A stretch of DNA of 64,000 nt from Micromonospora coriariae (lineage in GTDB: Bacteria; Actinomycetota; Actinomycetes; Mycobacteriales; Micromonosporaceae), in the NCBI RefSeq assembly GCF_900091455.1, contig NZ_LT607412.1, positions 2,790,001 to 2,854,000 on the forward strand. The letters are read 5' to 3'. The translations under genes were made by a program, and so were the position numbers. The notes under the pieces were generated by a model that saw nothing but the letters and a program-made list of their open reading frames with translations, had not been told where the DNA came from and searched no databases. How positions within the stretch are numbered: position 1 is the stretch's first letter; every line of letters begins with the position of its first letter. Below, piece after piece: positions 22,699 through 30,361 of this stretch.

Positions 22699-24390
22699 TC
22701 AGTGGGCACCGGCGCCGGTCAGGGCGCGGACCTCCAGCTCCGCGTACTTGTCCTCGTCGTGCTCCTTGGAAAGGAGGGTGCCGATCCAGCCGCACAGGAA
22801 ACCGAACGGAATGGAGAGGATGCCCGGGTTGGACAGCGGGAACCACTGCCAGTCGTGATCCGGGAACATCGACGTCGCCGCCCCGGAGACCACCGGCGAG
22901 AAGAACACCAGCAGTACGGCCGAGAGCAGACCACCGTAGATCGCCCACACCGCGCCGGAGGTGTTGAACCGCCGCCAGAACAGGCTGTAGAGGATCGCCG
23001 GCAGGTTGCCCGAGGCGGCCACCGCGAACGCCAGCGCCACCAGGAACGCCACGTTCAGGTTCTGCGCGAAGATCGACAAGGCGATCGAGACGGCGCCGAT
23101 CACCAGGGCGGAGATCCGGGCGACCCGTACCTCCTGGCGCTCCGACGCCTCACCCTTCTTCATGACGTTCGCGTAGAAGTCGTGCGCCAGGCTGGACGAG
23201 GAGGCCAGGGTCAACCCGGCGACCACCGCCAGGATCGTGGCGAAGGCGACCGCCGCGATGATCGCCAGCAGAGCCGCCCCACCCACGTCGCCGCCGAGGA
23301 AGTCGATGCCGAGCGCCTCGGCCAGCTGTGGCGCTGCCGTGTTGCCCGCCTTGTCCTGTGCGGTGATCGCCTCGCTGCCGACCAGTGCCGCGGCGCCGAA
23401 GCCCAGGGCCAGGGTGAGCAGGTAGAAGGTGCCGATGATGCCGATCGCCCAGAGCACGCTCTTACGGGCCGCCTTCGCGGTCGGCACCGTGTAGAAGCGG
23501 ATCAGGATGTGCGGAAGGCCGGCGGTGCCGAGCACCAGGGCGATGCCGAGCGAGAGCAGGTCCATCTTGCTGTAGAAGGTCTTCAGCGCGTCACCGGGTG
23601 TCTCCACCCCGTAGCGAAGCCCGGGTTCCAGGAAGGCGGCTCCCTTGCCGGAGGCGTCCGCGGCGTCGCCGAGCAGCGACGAGAGGTTGAACTTGTACTT
23701 GGCGAGCACCAGCAGCGTCATGACGATCGCGCCGCTCATCAGCAGGAACGCCTTGACGATCTGCACGTAGGTGGTGCCCTTCATGCCGCCCACGGTGACG
23801 TAGATGATCATGAGGGCGCCGACCATGATGATGGTGGCGATCTTCGCGGCGTCCGCGTCCATGCCGAGGAAGGTGGTCCCCGGCCTGATCCCCAGCAGCA
23901 GCGCCACCAGGGCGCCGGCGCCGACCATCTGGGCCAGCAGGTAGAAGATCGACACCGTGATGGTGGAGACCGCCGCCGCCGTACGCACCGGACGCTGGCG
24001 CATCCGGAACGCCAGGACGTCGGCCATCGTGTACCGGCCGGAGTTGCGCAGCAGCTCCGCGACCAGCAGCAGGGCGACCAGCCAGGCGACCAGGAAGCCG
24101 ATGGAGTAGAGGAAGCCGTCGTAGCCGTAGAGCGCGATGATGCCGGCGATGCCGAGGAACGAGGCGGCCGACATGTAGTCGCCACCGATCGCCATGCCGT
24201 TCTGGAAGCCGGAGAAGGACCGGCCGCCCGCGTAGAAGTCGGTCGCGGTCTTGGTCTGCCGGCTGGCCCAGACGGTGATGGCCAGGGTCACGGCCACGAA
24301 GACCAGGAAGAGCGTGATGGTCAGGTTGCGGGCGGTGTGGCTGCCCGCCTCAGCCGCCAGGAGCGGGTTAGCCGCGAGGACCGTCTTCAT
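22699..24390 (-). CDS. actP: sodium:solute symporter, cation/acetate type (ActP)
   Basis: 563 residues of the SSS family with about 13 TM helices. The N-terminal YAGGRSFSGFQNGMAIGGDYMSAASFLGIAG motif and GLPHILIRFYTVP are ActP signatures. It imports acetate or other short monocarboxylates with Na+ or H+. GTG/ATG 24390 starts MKTVLAANPLLAAEAG. It overlaps the small DUF485 membrane partner at 24368-24733 by 23 bases, the usual ActP pairing. It is probably regulated by carbon supply, but no operator is visible. Confidence 0.9.
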   Translation of the reverse strand: MKTVLAANPLLAAEAGSHTARNLTITLFLVFVAVTLAITVWASRQTKTATDFYAGGRSFSGFQNGMAIGGDYMSAASFLGIAGIIALYGYDGFLYSIGFLVAWLVALLLVAELLRNSGRYTMADVLAFRMRQRPVRTAAAVSTITVSIFYLLAQMVGAGALVALLLGIRPGTTFLGMDADAAKIATIIMVGALMIIYVTVGGMKGTTYVQIVKAFLLMSGAIVMTLLVLAKYKFNLSSLLGDAADASGKGAAFLEPGLRYGVETPGDALKTFYSKMDLLSLGIALVLGTAGLPHILIRFYTVPTAKAARKSVLWAIGIIGTFYLLTLALGFGAAALVGSEAITAQDKAGNTAAPQLAEALGIDFLGGDVGGAALLAIIAAVAFATILAVVAGLTLASSSSLAHDFYANVMKKGEASERQEVRVARISALVIGAVSIALSIFAQNLNVAFLVALAFAVAASGNLPAILYSLFWRRFNTSGAVWAIYGGLLSAVLLVFFSPVVSGAATSMFPDHDWQWFPLSNPGILSIPFGFLCGWIGTLLSKEHDEDKYAELEVRALTGAGAH

Positions 24391-24733
24391 GGGTCACCTC
24401 CCCGATCTCGGCACGGATCCGGTCGGCGACCGGGTCGATCTTCCGGTCCGCGTACCGGGAGTAGAGCCAGGCGATCACGAACGTGGAGACGAACTGGAGC
24501 AGGCCGAAGACCAGCGCGACGTTGATGTTGCTGCCGAACAGCTTCGTGCCCATGAAGTCCCGGGCGTACGCGGAGAGAATGACGTAGAGCGCATACCACA
24601 GGAAGAACGCGACGGTCATCGGGAAGACGAAGCCGCGCAGCGCGCGCCGCAGCCCGGCGAACTCGTCCGACCGTTGTACGGCCAGGTATCTGTCCGGCTG
24701 GGAAGCGGTCGGCGCGGGTGTGTCCGTGGACAT
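24368..24733 (-). CDS. DUF485 membrane protein, ActP partner
   Basis: 121 residues with two TM helices (VFPMTVAFFLWYALYVILSA and NVALVFGLLQFVSTFVIAWLYSRYA), typical of DUF485 proteins that precede ActP-type symporters. It may be a small subunit or stability factor (inference). The start is ATG 24733. The 3' end overlaps actP by 23 bases. Confidence 0.85.
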   Translation of the reverse strand: MSTDTPAPTASQPDRYLAVQRSDEFAGLRRALRGFVFPMTVAFFLWYALYVILSAYARDFMGTKLFGSNINVALVFGLLQFVSTFVIAWLYSRYADRKIDPVADRIRAEIGEVTHEDGPRG

Positions 24734-24919
24734 CTGTGGATCACCACCTTCACAGGCGTTGGAGGAGTTTCGCGCACCGTAAAGAGCGCGCTCCCCGCCG
24801 GGGAAGGCCGCGATCGACGCCGGTCGACGAGTGCGCCGAGCGGTCGGCTGGCTGCGCCGAGTGACTCAGGTCACTCCGGTGACCGGTCGGCCGGCGCGAC
24901 GGCCGCCCGGAACCCGCGT

Positions 24920-25453
24920 TCAGCCGGGCAGCTCGTGGTAGCGACCGCGGTAGTGCAGCAGCGGGCTGGCCTCCTCGGCCAGGTCGACCGCCTCGATCGT
25001 GGCCTCCACCAGCAGCGCCCAGCCGTACTCCCGGGCGGTGTCCAGTCGGCAGCCGACCCATCCGCCGGCGTCCGTCGGGACCGGCCCGTACGGGGTGTCG
25101 GTCCACGTCCCGCTGGCGAAGAGCCCACCCGGGGCGGGGAAGAGACCGGCGAACCGGTCGGCGAGCTGCCGGTGCGGCGGGCCGAGCGGCGCGACAGCGA
25201 ACCGGCCCGCCGCCTCGATCGCCGCCCACAGATCGGACTCCGCGTCGATCAGCCCGATCAGCCGGTCCGGCTCCCCCTCGGCGACCAGGGTGGACGAGAC
25301 GGTCAGCCCGGCCGGGCCCGGCGCGGTCCAGAGGGTCACCGGCGCGGCGAGCCGACCACGCAGCCGGCGGACCGGTGACCGTTGCCCGGCCGGCACCGCG
25401 AACGGGTCGGTGTGGTGGATCTCGGCGCCCGGCTCATGATTCACGTGAAACAT
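24920..25453 (-). CDS. flavin reductase family protein
   Basis: 177 residues with the split-barrel flavin reductase fold: RLAAPVTLWTAPGPAGLTVSSTLVAEGEPDRLIGLID (N-terminal strand and FMN loop), AVAPLGPPHRQLADRFAG, and GWVGCRLDTAREYGWALLVEATIEAVD. It would reduce FMN/FAD with NAD(P)H, often for a monooxygenase partner, but none is next to it. ATG 25453 begins MFHVNHEP. A hydrolase remnant lies immediately upstream (25437-25652). Confidence 0.78.
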   Translation of the reverse strand: MFHVNHEPGAEIHHTDPFAVPAGQRSPVRRLRGRLAAPVTLWTAPGPAGLTVSSTLVAEGEPDRLIGLIDAESDLWAAIEAAGRFAVAPLGPPHRQLADRFAGLFPAPGGLFASGTWTDTPYGPVPTDAGGWVGCRLDTAREYGWALLVEATIEAVDLAEEASPLLHYRGRYHELPG

Positions 25454-25652
25454 TGTGACCCCACGACCCCGCCTTCAGGACCCGACCGGCGAAGGTCCGG
25501 ACCAGGACCGCCACCTCGTCGGCCCGCGTGTCGAGCACGAAGTGCCCGCCGTCCAGCAGATGCGCCTCCGCCTCCGGGACGTCGGACTGGTACCGCCGCC
25601 GGCCCGGCGACGTCCTCGCTGCCCGGGTCGGCGTCGAGGTCAGCGGGTCGTG
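25437..25652 (-). pseudogene. remnant of alpha/beta hydrolase (C-terminal fragment)
   Basis: About 72 codons on the minus strand between the ABC permease and flavin reductase genes. The piece DVPEAEAHLLDGGHFVLDT, with the catalytic-His type GGHF and the tail DEVAVLVRTFAGRVL, is the end of an epoxide-hydrolase-like alpha/beta hydrolase. The preceding part (HDPLTSTPTRAARTSPG) no longer looks like such a protein, and no upstream start or nucleophile elbow is present because the permease gene ends here. It is thus a decayed 3' fragment. Confidence 0.6.
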
Positions 25653-25653
25653 C

Positions 25654-27342
25654 TCAACGGCGCGGCGTGACCGTGGCCAGCAACTCGGGCAGTCGCCGGT
25701 CCAGCACGTCGCCGGCCAGGTACGCGCCCAGCAGCGCCGCGCCCAGCCCGTACGCCGCGCCGACCGGCAGGGCCAACCAGAGCCAGGCGTCACCGAGCAG
25801 TGCCGCGGCCACCACCATCGGCACCCCGGCGATCGCCGCGACGACCATGGCCAGCAGGGTGAGCAGGCCCTTCGCCATGCCCGCACCAGTGTTCATCGCG
25901 AACGGGTTGCTCGTCTCCGGCAGCGAATATGCCCCGAGCACCGACACGAAGCTGCTCACCGCCAGCCCCGCACCGTAGGTGGCCGCCAGGCTGCCGGCGG
26001 TCAGCCCGATCCAGCCCGGGTGGCCGAGCAGCAGCGACAGCGCCACCGCGACGACAGTCAGCATCGGCAGCACGTACAACGAGAAGGCCGCCATCCGCGC
26101 GCGCAGCTCGACCCGGCCGGGCACCCCGGCCACCACGTTCGCCGCGTACGCGCTGCCGTCGAAGCCGAACTGGTTGGCCAGGGTGACCGAGGCGAGCACA
26201 CCGACGAAGAGCATGGAGATGGTGACCAGTACCGGTGAGCTGTCGCTGGCACTCAGCGTCATGCCCTGCTCGCCCCCGGCGAAGCCCGCACCGCCGAGGT
26301 TGGTCATGACCGGCACGAAGATGCCGACCACCGCGATCGTGATCAGGTTGGCCCGGCGGCGAGCGTCCCGCCACCAGTAGCGGGCCTCCCGGGCGACCAG
26401 GGCGCCGAACCGGTCCCGCCGCATCCGGCCGGTGATCCGGGGAAACAGCTGGGCGACCGCGCCACCTGTGGCGCCTCGCCGGGCCGGCGCCCGGCCGGAG
26501 CTGACCGCCCCCACCATCGCCGACTCCAGCGACCGTGACCACCAGGCCAGCAGGGCACCGAGCGCGACCACGGTGATCAGCAGCTTGACCGGAGCAGCCC
26601 AGACCCGCCCCTGGGCCACGTCGATGCCGGCGGTCCAGGGTGCGCCGAACGGCGTCCACCCGATCACGGTCGCCAACCCGGTCAGCCGGTCCCAGTCCGT
26701 CTCGCGCAGCGCGGCCAGGCCGAAGATCTGCAACGGACCGAGCAGCGCGGCCGCCACCGCCAGCAGGACAGCCGCCAGGTCACGCACCCGGCGCGACCGC
26801 AGCATGCTGGCGAAGGCGCTGGTCACCGCGCGGCTGGCGGCCACACAGAGCAGCATCCCGGCGACCACACCGACGACGGCCACCATCCCGGCGGACCAAC
26901 CACCCAGCCTCCAGGCGGTGAGCACCAACCCGAACGTCGCGATCAGCATCGCCAGCGCCGACACGCTGACCAGGGCCGCGGCGAACAGGCCGATGACAAG
27001 CGTGCGGCGGGGCAGGGGCAGCAGAGCGAACCGGGCCGGGTCCAGTGTCTCGTCGACCCCGAAGAAGACCAGCGGCAGCAGCAGCCAGCCGAGCACCAGC
27101 AGCCCGCCACCGCCCGCCGCGACCAGCATCGCGTACCGGCCGTTGCCCGTCATGGCCGGCACGGCGAAGAGGAAGAAGCCGCTGGCGGCGAACCAGAGCC
27201 CGACCAGCGCGCCGCCGATGAACATCGCGAGCCGCCAGCCCTGGCCACGGAAGCTGTTGCCCATCACCCGCAGCTTCAGCCGCAGGAAGTGCCGGGCGGA
27301 GACGGCTCGGACCGGCCCGGCGGGCGCGGCGGCGGTGCTCAT
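25654..27342 (-). CDS. ABC-2 type transporter permease
   Basis: 562 residues, about 12 hydrophobic segments in two halves, with a long soluble middle (about 270-330) including ARRYWWRDARRRANL-like REARYWWRDARRR. The two halves each have about six helices, a fused-permease layout. It pairs with the ATPase at 27339-28103. The start is ATG 27342, overlapping the ATPase stop as ATGA; a GTG at 27354 is in frame but less likely. The substrate (drug, lipid or polysaccharide precursor) is unknown. Confidence 0.85.
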   Translation of the reverse strand: MSTAAAPAGPVRAVSARHFLRLKLRVMGNSFRGQGWRLAMFIGGALVGLWFAASGFFLFAVPAMTGNGRYAMLVAAGGGGLLVLGWLLLPLVFFGVDETLDPARFALLPLPRRTLVIGLFAAALVSVSALAMLIATFGLVLTAWRLGGWSAGMVAVVGVVAGMLLCVAASRAVTSAFASMLRSRRVRDLAAVLLAVAAALLGPLQIFGLAALRETDWDRLTGLATVIGWTPFGAPWTAGIDVAQGRVWAAPVKLLITVVALGALLAWWSRSLESAMVGAVSSGRAPARRGATGGAVAQLFPRITGRMRRDRFGALVAREARYWWRDARRRANLITIAVVGIFVPVMTNLGGAGFAGGEQGMTLSASDSSPVLVTISMLFVGVLASVTLANQFGFDGSAYAANVVAGVPGRVELRARMAAFSLYVLPMLTVVAVALSLLLGHPGWIGLTAGSLAATYGAGLAVSSFVSVLGAYSLPETSNPFAMNTGAGMAKGLLTLLAMVVAAIAGVPMVVAAALLGDAWLWLALPVGAAYGLGAALLGAYLAGDVLDRRLPELLATVTPRR

Positions 27343-28103
27343 CGGGAGAGCCACGACAGCTCCTCACCGGTCGCGGTACGCCCGCCGACCACCTCGACGA
27401 AGACCTGCTCCAGCGAGCGGTCGCCGCGGACCTCCCCGATCGTGCCGACCCGCTTGATGGTGCCCTCGGCGAGAATCGCCACGTGCGAGCAGAGCCGCTC
27501 GACGACCTCCATCACGTGACTGGAGAAGACCACTGTGCCGCCGCCGGCCGCGTACCGGGTGAGGATGTCCCGGATCAGCGCGGCGGAGACGGGGTCGACC
27601 GCCTCGAACGGCTCGTCCAGCACCAGCACCCGGGGGCCGTGCAGCAGCGCGCAGGCCAGGCCGATCTTCTTCTTCATACCCGCCGAGTAGTCCACCACCA
27701 GCGTCCGGCCGGCGTCGCCGAGCGCCAGCACGTCCAGCAGCTCCGCGGCCCGCTGGTCGACCACCGCCGGGTCCATCCCACGCAACAGCCCGTTGTACGC
27801 CAGCAGCTCCGCCCCGGTCAGCCGGTCGAACAGCCGGACCCCGTCCGGCATCACGCCGAGCAGCCGCTTGGCCGCCACCGGATCCCGCCACACGTCGTGC
27901 CCGAGCACCCAGGCCGAACCGGCATCGGGCCGCAACAGCCCGACCGCCATCGACAGCGTGGTGGTCTTGCCGGCGCCGTTCGGGCCGAGCAGGCCGTAGA
28001 AGGAGCCGGCGGGGACGTCGAGGTCGACGCCGGCCACCGCGATCGTGCCATCGAACCGCTTCGCCAGACCACGCAGCGCCAGCGCGGGATGCTCACCAGT
28101 CAT
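27339..28103 (-). CDS. ABC transporter ATP-binding protein
   Basis: 254 residues. Walker A is GPNGAGKTTTLS, the signature YSAGMKKKIGLACAL (a variant of LSGGQ, as is common in ABC-2 exporters), Walker B VLVLDEPFEAVD, and the H-loop His in VFSSHVMEVVE. It energises the permease at 25654-27342, whose start overlaps this stop (ATGA), so the two are co-translated. The start is ATG 28103. Directed export of an unknown substrate is the likely role. Confidence 0.92.
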   Translation of the reverse strand: MTGEHPALALRGLAKRFDGTIAVAGVDLDVPAGSFYGLLGPNGAGKTTTLSMAVGLLRPDAGSAWVLGHDVWRDPVAAKRLLGVMPDGVRLFDRLTGAELLAYNGLLRGMDPAVVDQRAAELLDVLALGDAGRTLVVDYSAGMKKKIGLACALLHGPRVLVLDEPFEAVDPVSAALIRDILTRYAAGGGTVVFSSHVMEVVERLCSHVAILAEGTIKRVGTIGEVRGDRSLEQVFVEVVGGRTATGEELSWLSR

Positions 28104-28262
28104 GAGCCGACGTTATCCGTCGGCCACCACTTGCGCGCTCCGGCGGCAGGCGGACCCGGCGTCATCCCCAGGACGGACGTCGCACGAGATCCGCCGGCGG
28201 AAGGTGCCGGTTCCCGATGCGACCCGCCGTCGTGCTGGCGGGTGACCGGAAGTCGCCCTTCC

Positions 28263-29903
28263 CTACATGCGGAGGGCCTCGGGGGTGTGCAGGCGGAGCA
28301 TGGTGGCGGCGACGTCGGCCGGGGCCCGCCGACGGGTCGCCATCGACACCGCGACCATCACGGTGAAGGCCAGGGGCACCGTCCAGGCGGCCGGTTGCGC
28401 GGTGAGCGTGGCCGGCCAGCCGGACAGCGGCGGGCCGAGCACGGTGAGCAGCACAGCGCCGATCGCCGCGCCGCCGCCGGCCAGCACACCGGCGGCGGCG
28501 CCCAGGTCGGTCAGCCCGCGCCACCAGATGCCGAGCACCAGCAGCGGGCAGAAACTCGACGCGGCGACCGCGAAGGCGAGCCCCACCACCTGCGACACGT
28601 CCAGCCCGGAGAGGTTGAGCGCCAGCACCGCCGGCACGCCCCCGGCGATCACCGTGGCCAGCCGGAAGCCGCGCACCGAGCCCCGGCCGAGGACGTCCGT
28701 GGAGATCACCCCGGCGACGCTGGTCAGCAGCCCGGACGAGGTGGAGAGGAAGGCCGCGAACGCGCCCGCCGCGACCAGCGCGGCGAGCAGCCGCCCGACC
28801 AGCCCGTCGCCGAGGGCCGCGCCGGGCAGCAGCACCACCACCGCGTCGGTCTGCCCGCTGACCAGCAGCTGCGGGGTGTAGATCCGACCGAGCACCCCGT
28901 ACAGGGTGGGGAGCAGGTAGAAGACGCCGACCAGGGCCAGCACGACCAGCGTGGTCCGGCGGGCCGCCGCGCCGTCGGGATTGGTGTAGAAGCGGACCAG
29001 CACGTGCGGCAGGCCCATGGTGCCCAGGAAGGTGGCCAGGATCAGCGAGTACGTGGCGAACAGGCCCCGGTCGTCGTCGCCGGCGGTGCTGGGCAGCAGC
29101 CAGTCGCCGGCGTCTGTGGCGACGCCGGACACCTCCGGCACGGAGTCGCCCGCGGCGAAGGTCAGTTCGTCGCCGGGGCTCACCTCCCGGACGTCGCCGT
29201 CGGGCAGGGTGAGGGTCGCGCGGTGCTCGACCACGACGGTGGTCGCGGTCCGGAACGTCGGCCCGTCGGGCGGGGTCACCGCCGGCCGGGCGTCGGCCTG
29301 CCACTGCAACGCCAGGAAGATCGCCGGTACGGCGAGCGCGGTCAGCTTGAGCCAGTACTGGAACGCCTGGACGAAGGTGATAGCCCGCATCCCGCCGAGC
29401 GCCACGTTCGCGGTGACCACGGCGGCCACCAGCAGGGCGCCGAGCGGGAACGGGGACCCGGTCACCGTGGCCAGGGTGAGCCCCGCGCCCTGGAGCTGCG
29501 GCACCAGGTAGAGCCACCCGATGAAGATCACGAAGGCGGTGGCGAGGATGCGCAACCGGCGCGATCCCAGTCGCAGCTCGCAGAAGTCGGGCAGGGTGAA
29601 CGCGCCGGAACGGCGCAGCGGCGCGGCCACGAAGAGCAGCAGGGCCAGGTAGCCGGCGGCGAACCCGACCGGGTACCAGAGCACGTCCACGCCGTACTTG
29701 AGGACCATGCCGGCGATGCCCAGGAAGCTCGCCGCCGACAGGTACTCCCCGCCGATGGCGGCCGCGTTCCAGGTGGGACTGATCGCCCGGGAGGCGACCA
29801 GGAAATCGGAGGTGGTCCGGGCCAGCCGCAGCCCGTAGAAGCCGATCCCGACGGTGACCAGGGTGACCGCGACGATGGCCGGGACCACGTAGTCGTTGCC
29901 CAC
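28263..29903 (-). CDS. sodium:solute symporter, second copy
   Basis: 546 residues, SSS family. The N-terminal ASRAISPTWNAAAIGGEYLSAASFLGIAG and MGLPHVLVRFYTNP match ActP-like transporters. Unlike actP it carries a polar Thr/Asp-rich segment of about 80 residues (about 205-290), which includes DGDVREVSPGDELTF and looks like an added soluble loop on one side of the membrane. The start is ATG 29903. A small two-helix protein gene lies immediately upstream (2 bases). It is the second symporter module in the window, flanking the ABC exporter; the substrate is unknown. Confidence 0.88.
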   Translation of the reverse strand: MGNDYVVPAIVAVTLVTVGIGFYGLRLARTTSDFLVASRAISPTWNAAAIGGEYLSAASFLGIAGMVLKYGVDVLWYPVGFAAGYLALLLFVAAPLRRSGAFTLPDFCELRLGSRRLRILATAFVIFIGWLYLVPQLQGAGLTLATVTGSPFPLGALLVAAVVTANVALGGMRAITFVQAFQYWLKLTALAVPAIFLALQWQADARPAVTPPDGPTFRTATTVVVEHRATLTLPDGDVREVSPGDELTFAAGDSVPEVSGVATDAGDWLLPSTAGDDDRGLFATYSLILATFLGTMGLPHVLVRFYTNPDGAAARRTTLVVLALVGVFYLLPTLYGVLGRIYTPQLLVSGQTDAVVVLLPGAALGDGLVGRLLAALVAAGAFAAFLSTSSGLLTSVAGVISTDVLGRGSVRGFRLATVIAGGVPAVLALNLSGLDVSQVVGLAFAVAASSFCPLLVLGIWWRGLTDLGAAAGVLAGGGAAIGAVLLTVLGPPLSGWPATLTAQPAAWTVPLAFTVMVAVSMATRRRAPADVAATMLRLHTPEALRM

Positions 29904-29904
29904 C

Positions 29905-30318
29905 TCAGCGCTCCGGCCGCTGCACCAGGTCGGTGAAATCCTGCTCGTTGCGTTCGGCCAGCCGCACGTACGCCCAGCCCACCCCGATCAGGAACGGGAA
30001 GGACGCCACGCCCAGCAGCAGCCAGGGCAGGTTGACGCCGGCGACCGTCGTCCGGCCGAGCGACGGTGCGATGGCGAACAGCCAGGGCAGCCCGCCGAGC
30101 CCGATGGCCACCACGAGCGAGAGCCGCAGCGCCAGCGCGAGCTGGGCCCGGACCAGACCGCGGACCAGCGCCTCGCCCACCTGTGTCTGCTGCGCCAGCT
30201 CGGCGCGGGTCCGCTCGGAGCGGCTGTCCTGACGGGTGATGTCGGCCAGCACGATCCGGGTCCGGCGGGGCGGCGGTGCGGTACCGCCGGGCCCCGCGTC
30301 AGTGAGTCGCTTGGCCAC
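29905..30318 (-). CDS. small two-helix membrane protein, symporter partner
   Basis: 137 residues with a charged N-terminus (about 1-60) and two TM helices (LSLVVAIGLGGLPWLFAIAP and LPWLLLGVASFPFLIGVGWAYV). It lies one base upstream of the symporter and, like the DUF485 protein of the other module, is probably its partner, although sequence similarity to DUF485 is weak. It ends FTDLVQRPER. The start is the ATG at 30318. Confidence 0.7.
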   Translation of the reverse strand: MAKRLTDAGPGGTAPPPRRTRIVLADITRQDSRSERTRAELAQQTQVGEALVRGLVRAQLALALRLSLVVAIGLGGLPWLFAIAPSLGRTTVAGVNLPWLLLGVASFPFLIGVGWAYVRLAERNEQDFTDLVQRPER

Positions 30319-30361
30319 CCCGGCAGTCTCACCCGCCCCGCCGGAATGTCAAGCGGCACGT

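Noticed and set aside
22633..24525. A 630-codon + strand frame opposite actP
   Set aside because: Composition is like an antisense shadow (His/Gln/Arg rich) while the minus strand encodes a clear SSS transporter.
27483..29936. A long open frame of 817 codons on the + strand
   Set aside because: It is antisense to the ABC ATPase and symporter and is full of Gln/His/Arg/Gly runs typical of a GC-rich shadow frame, with no domain.
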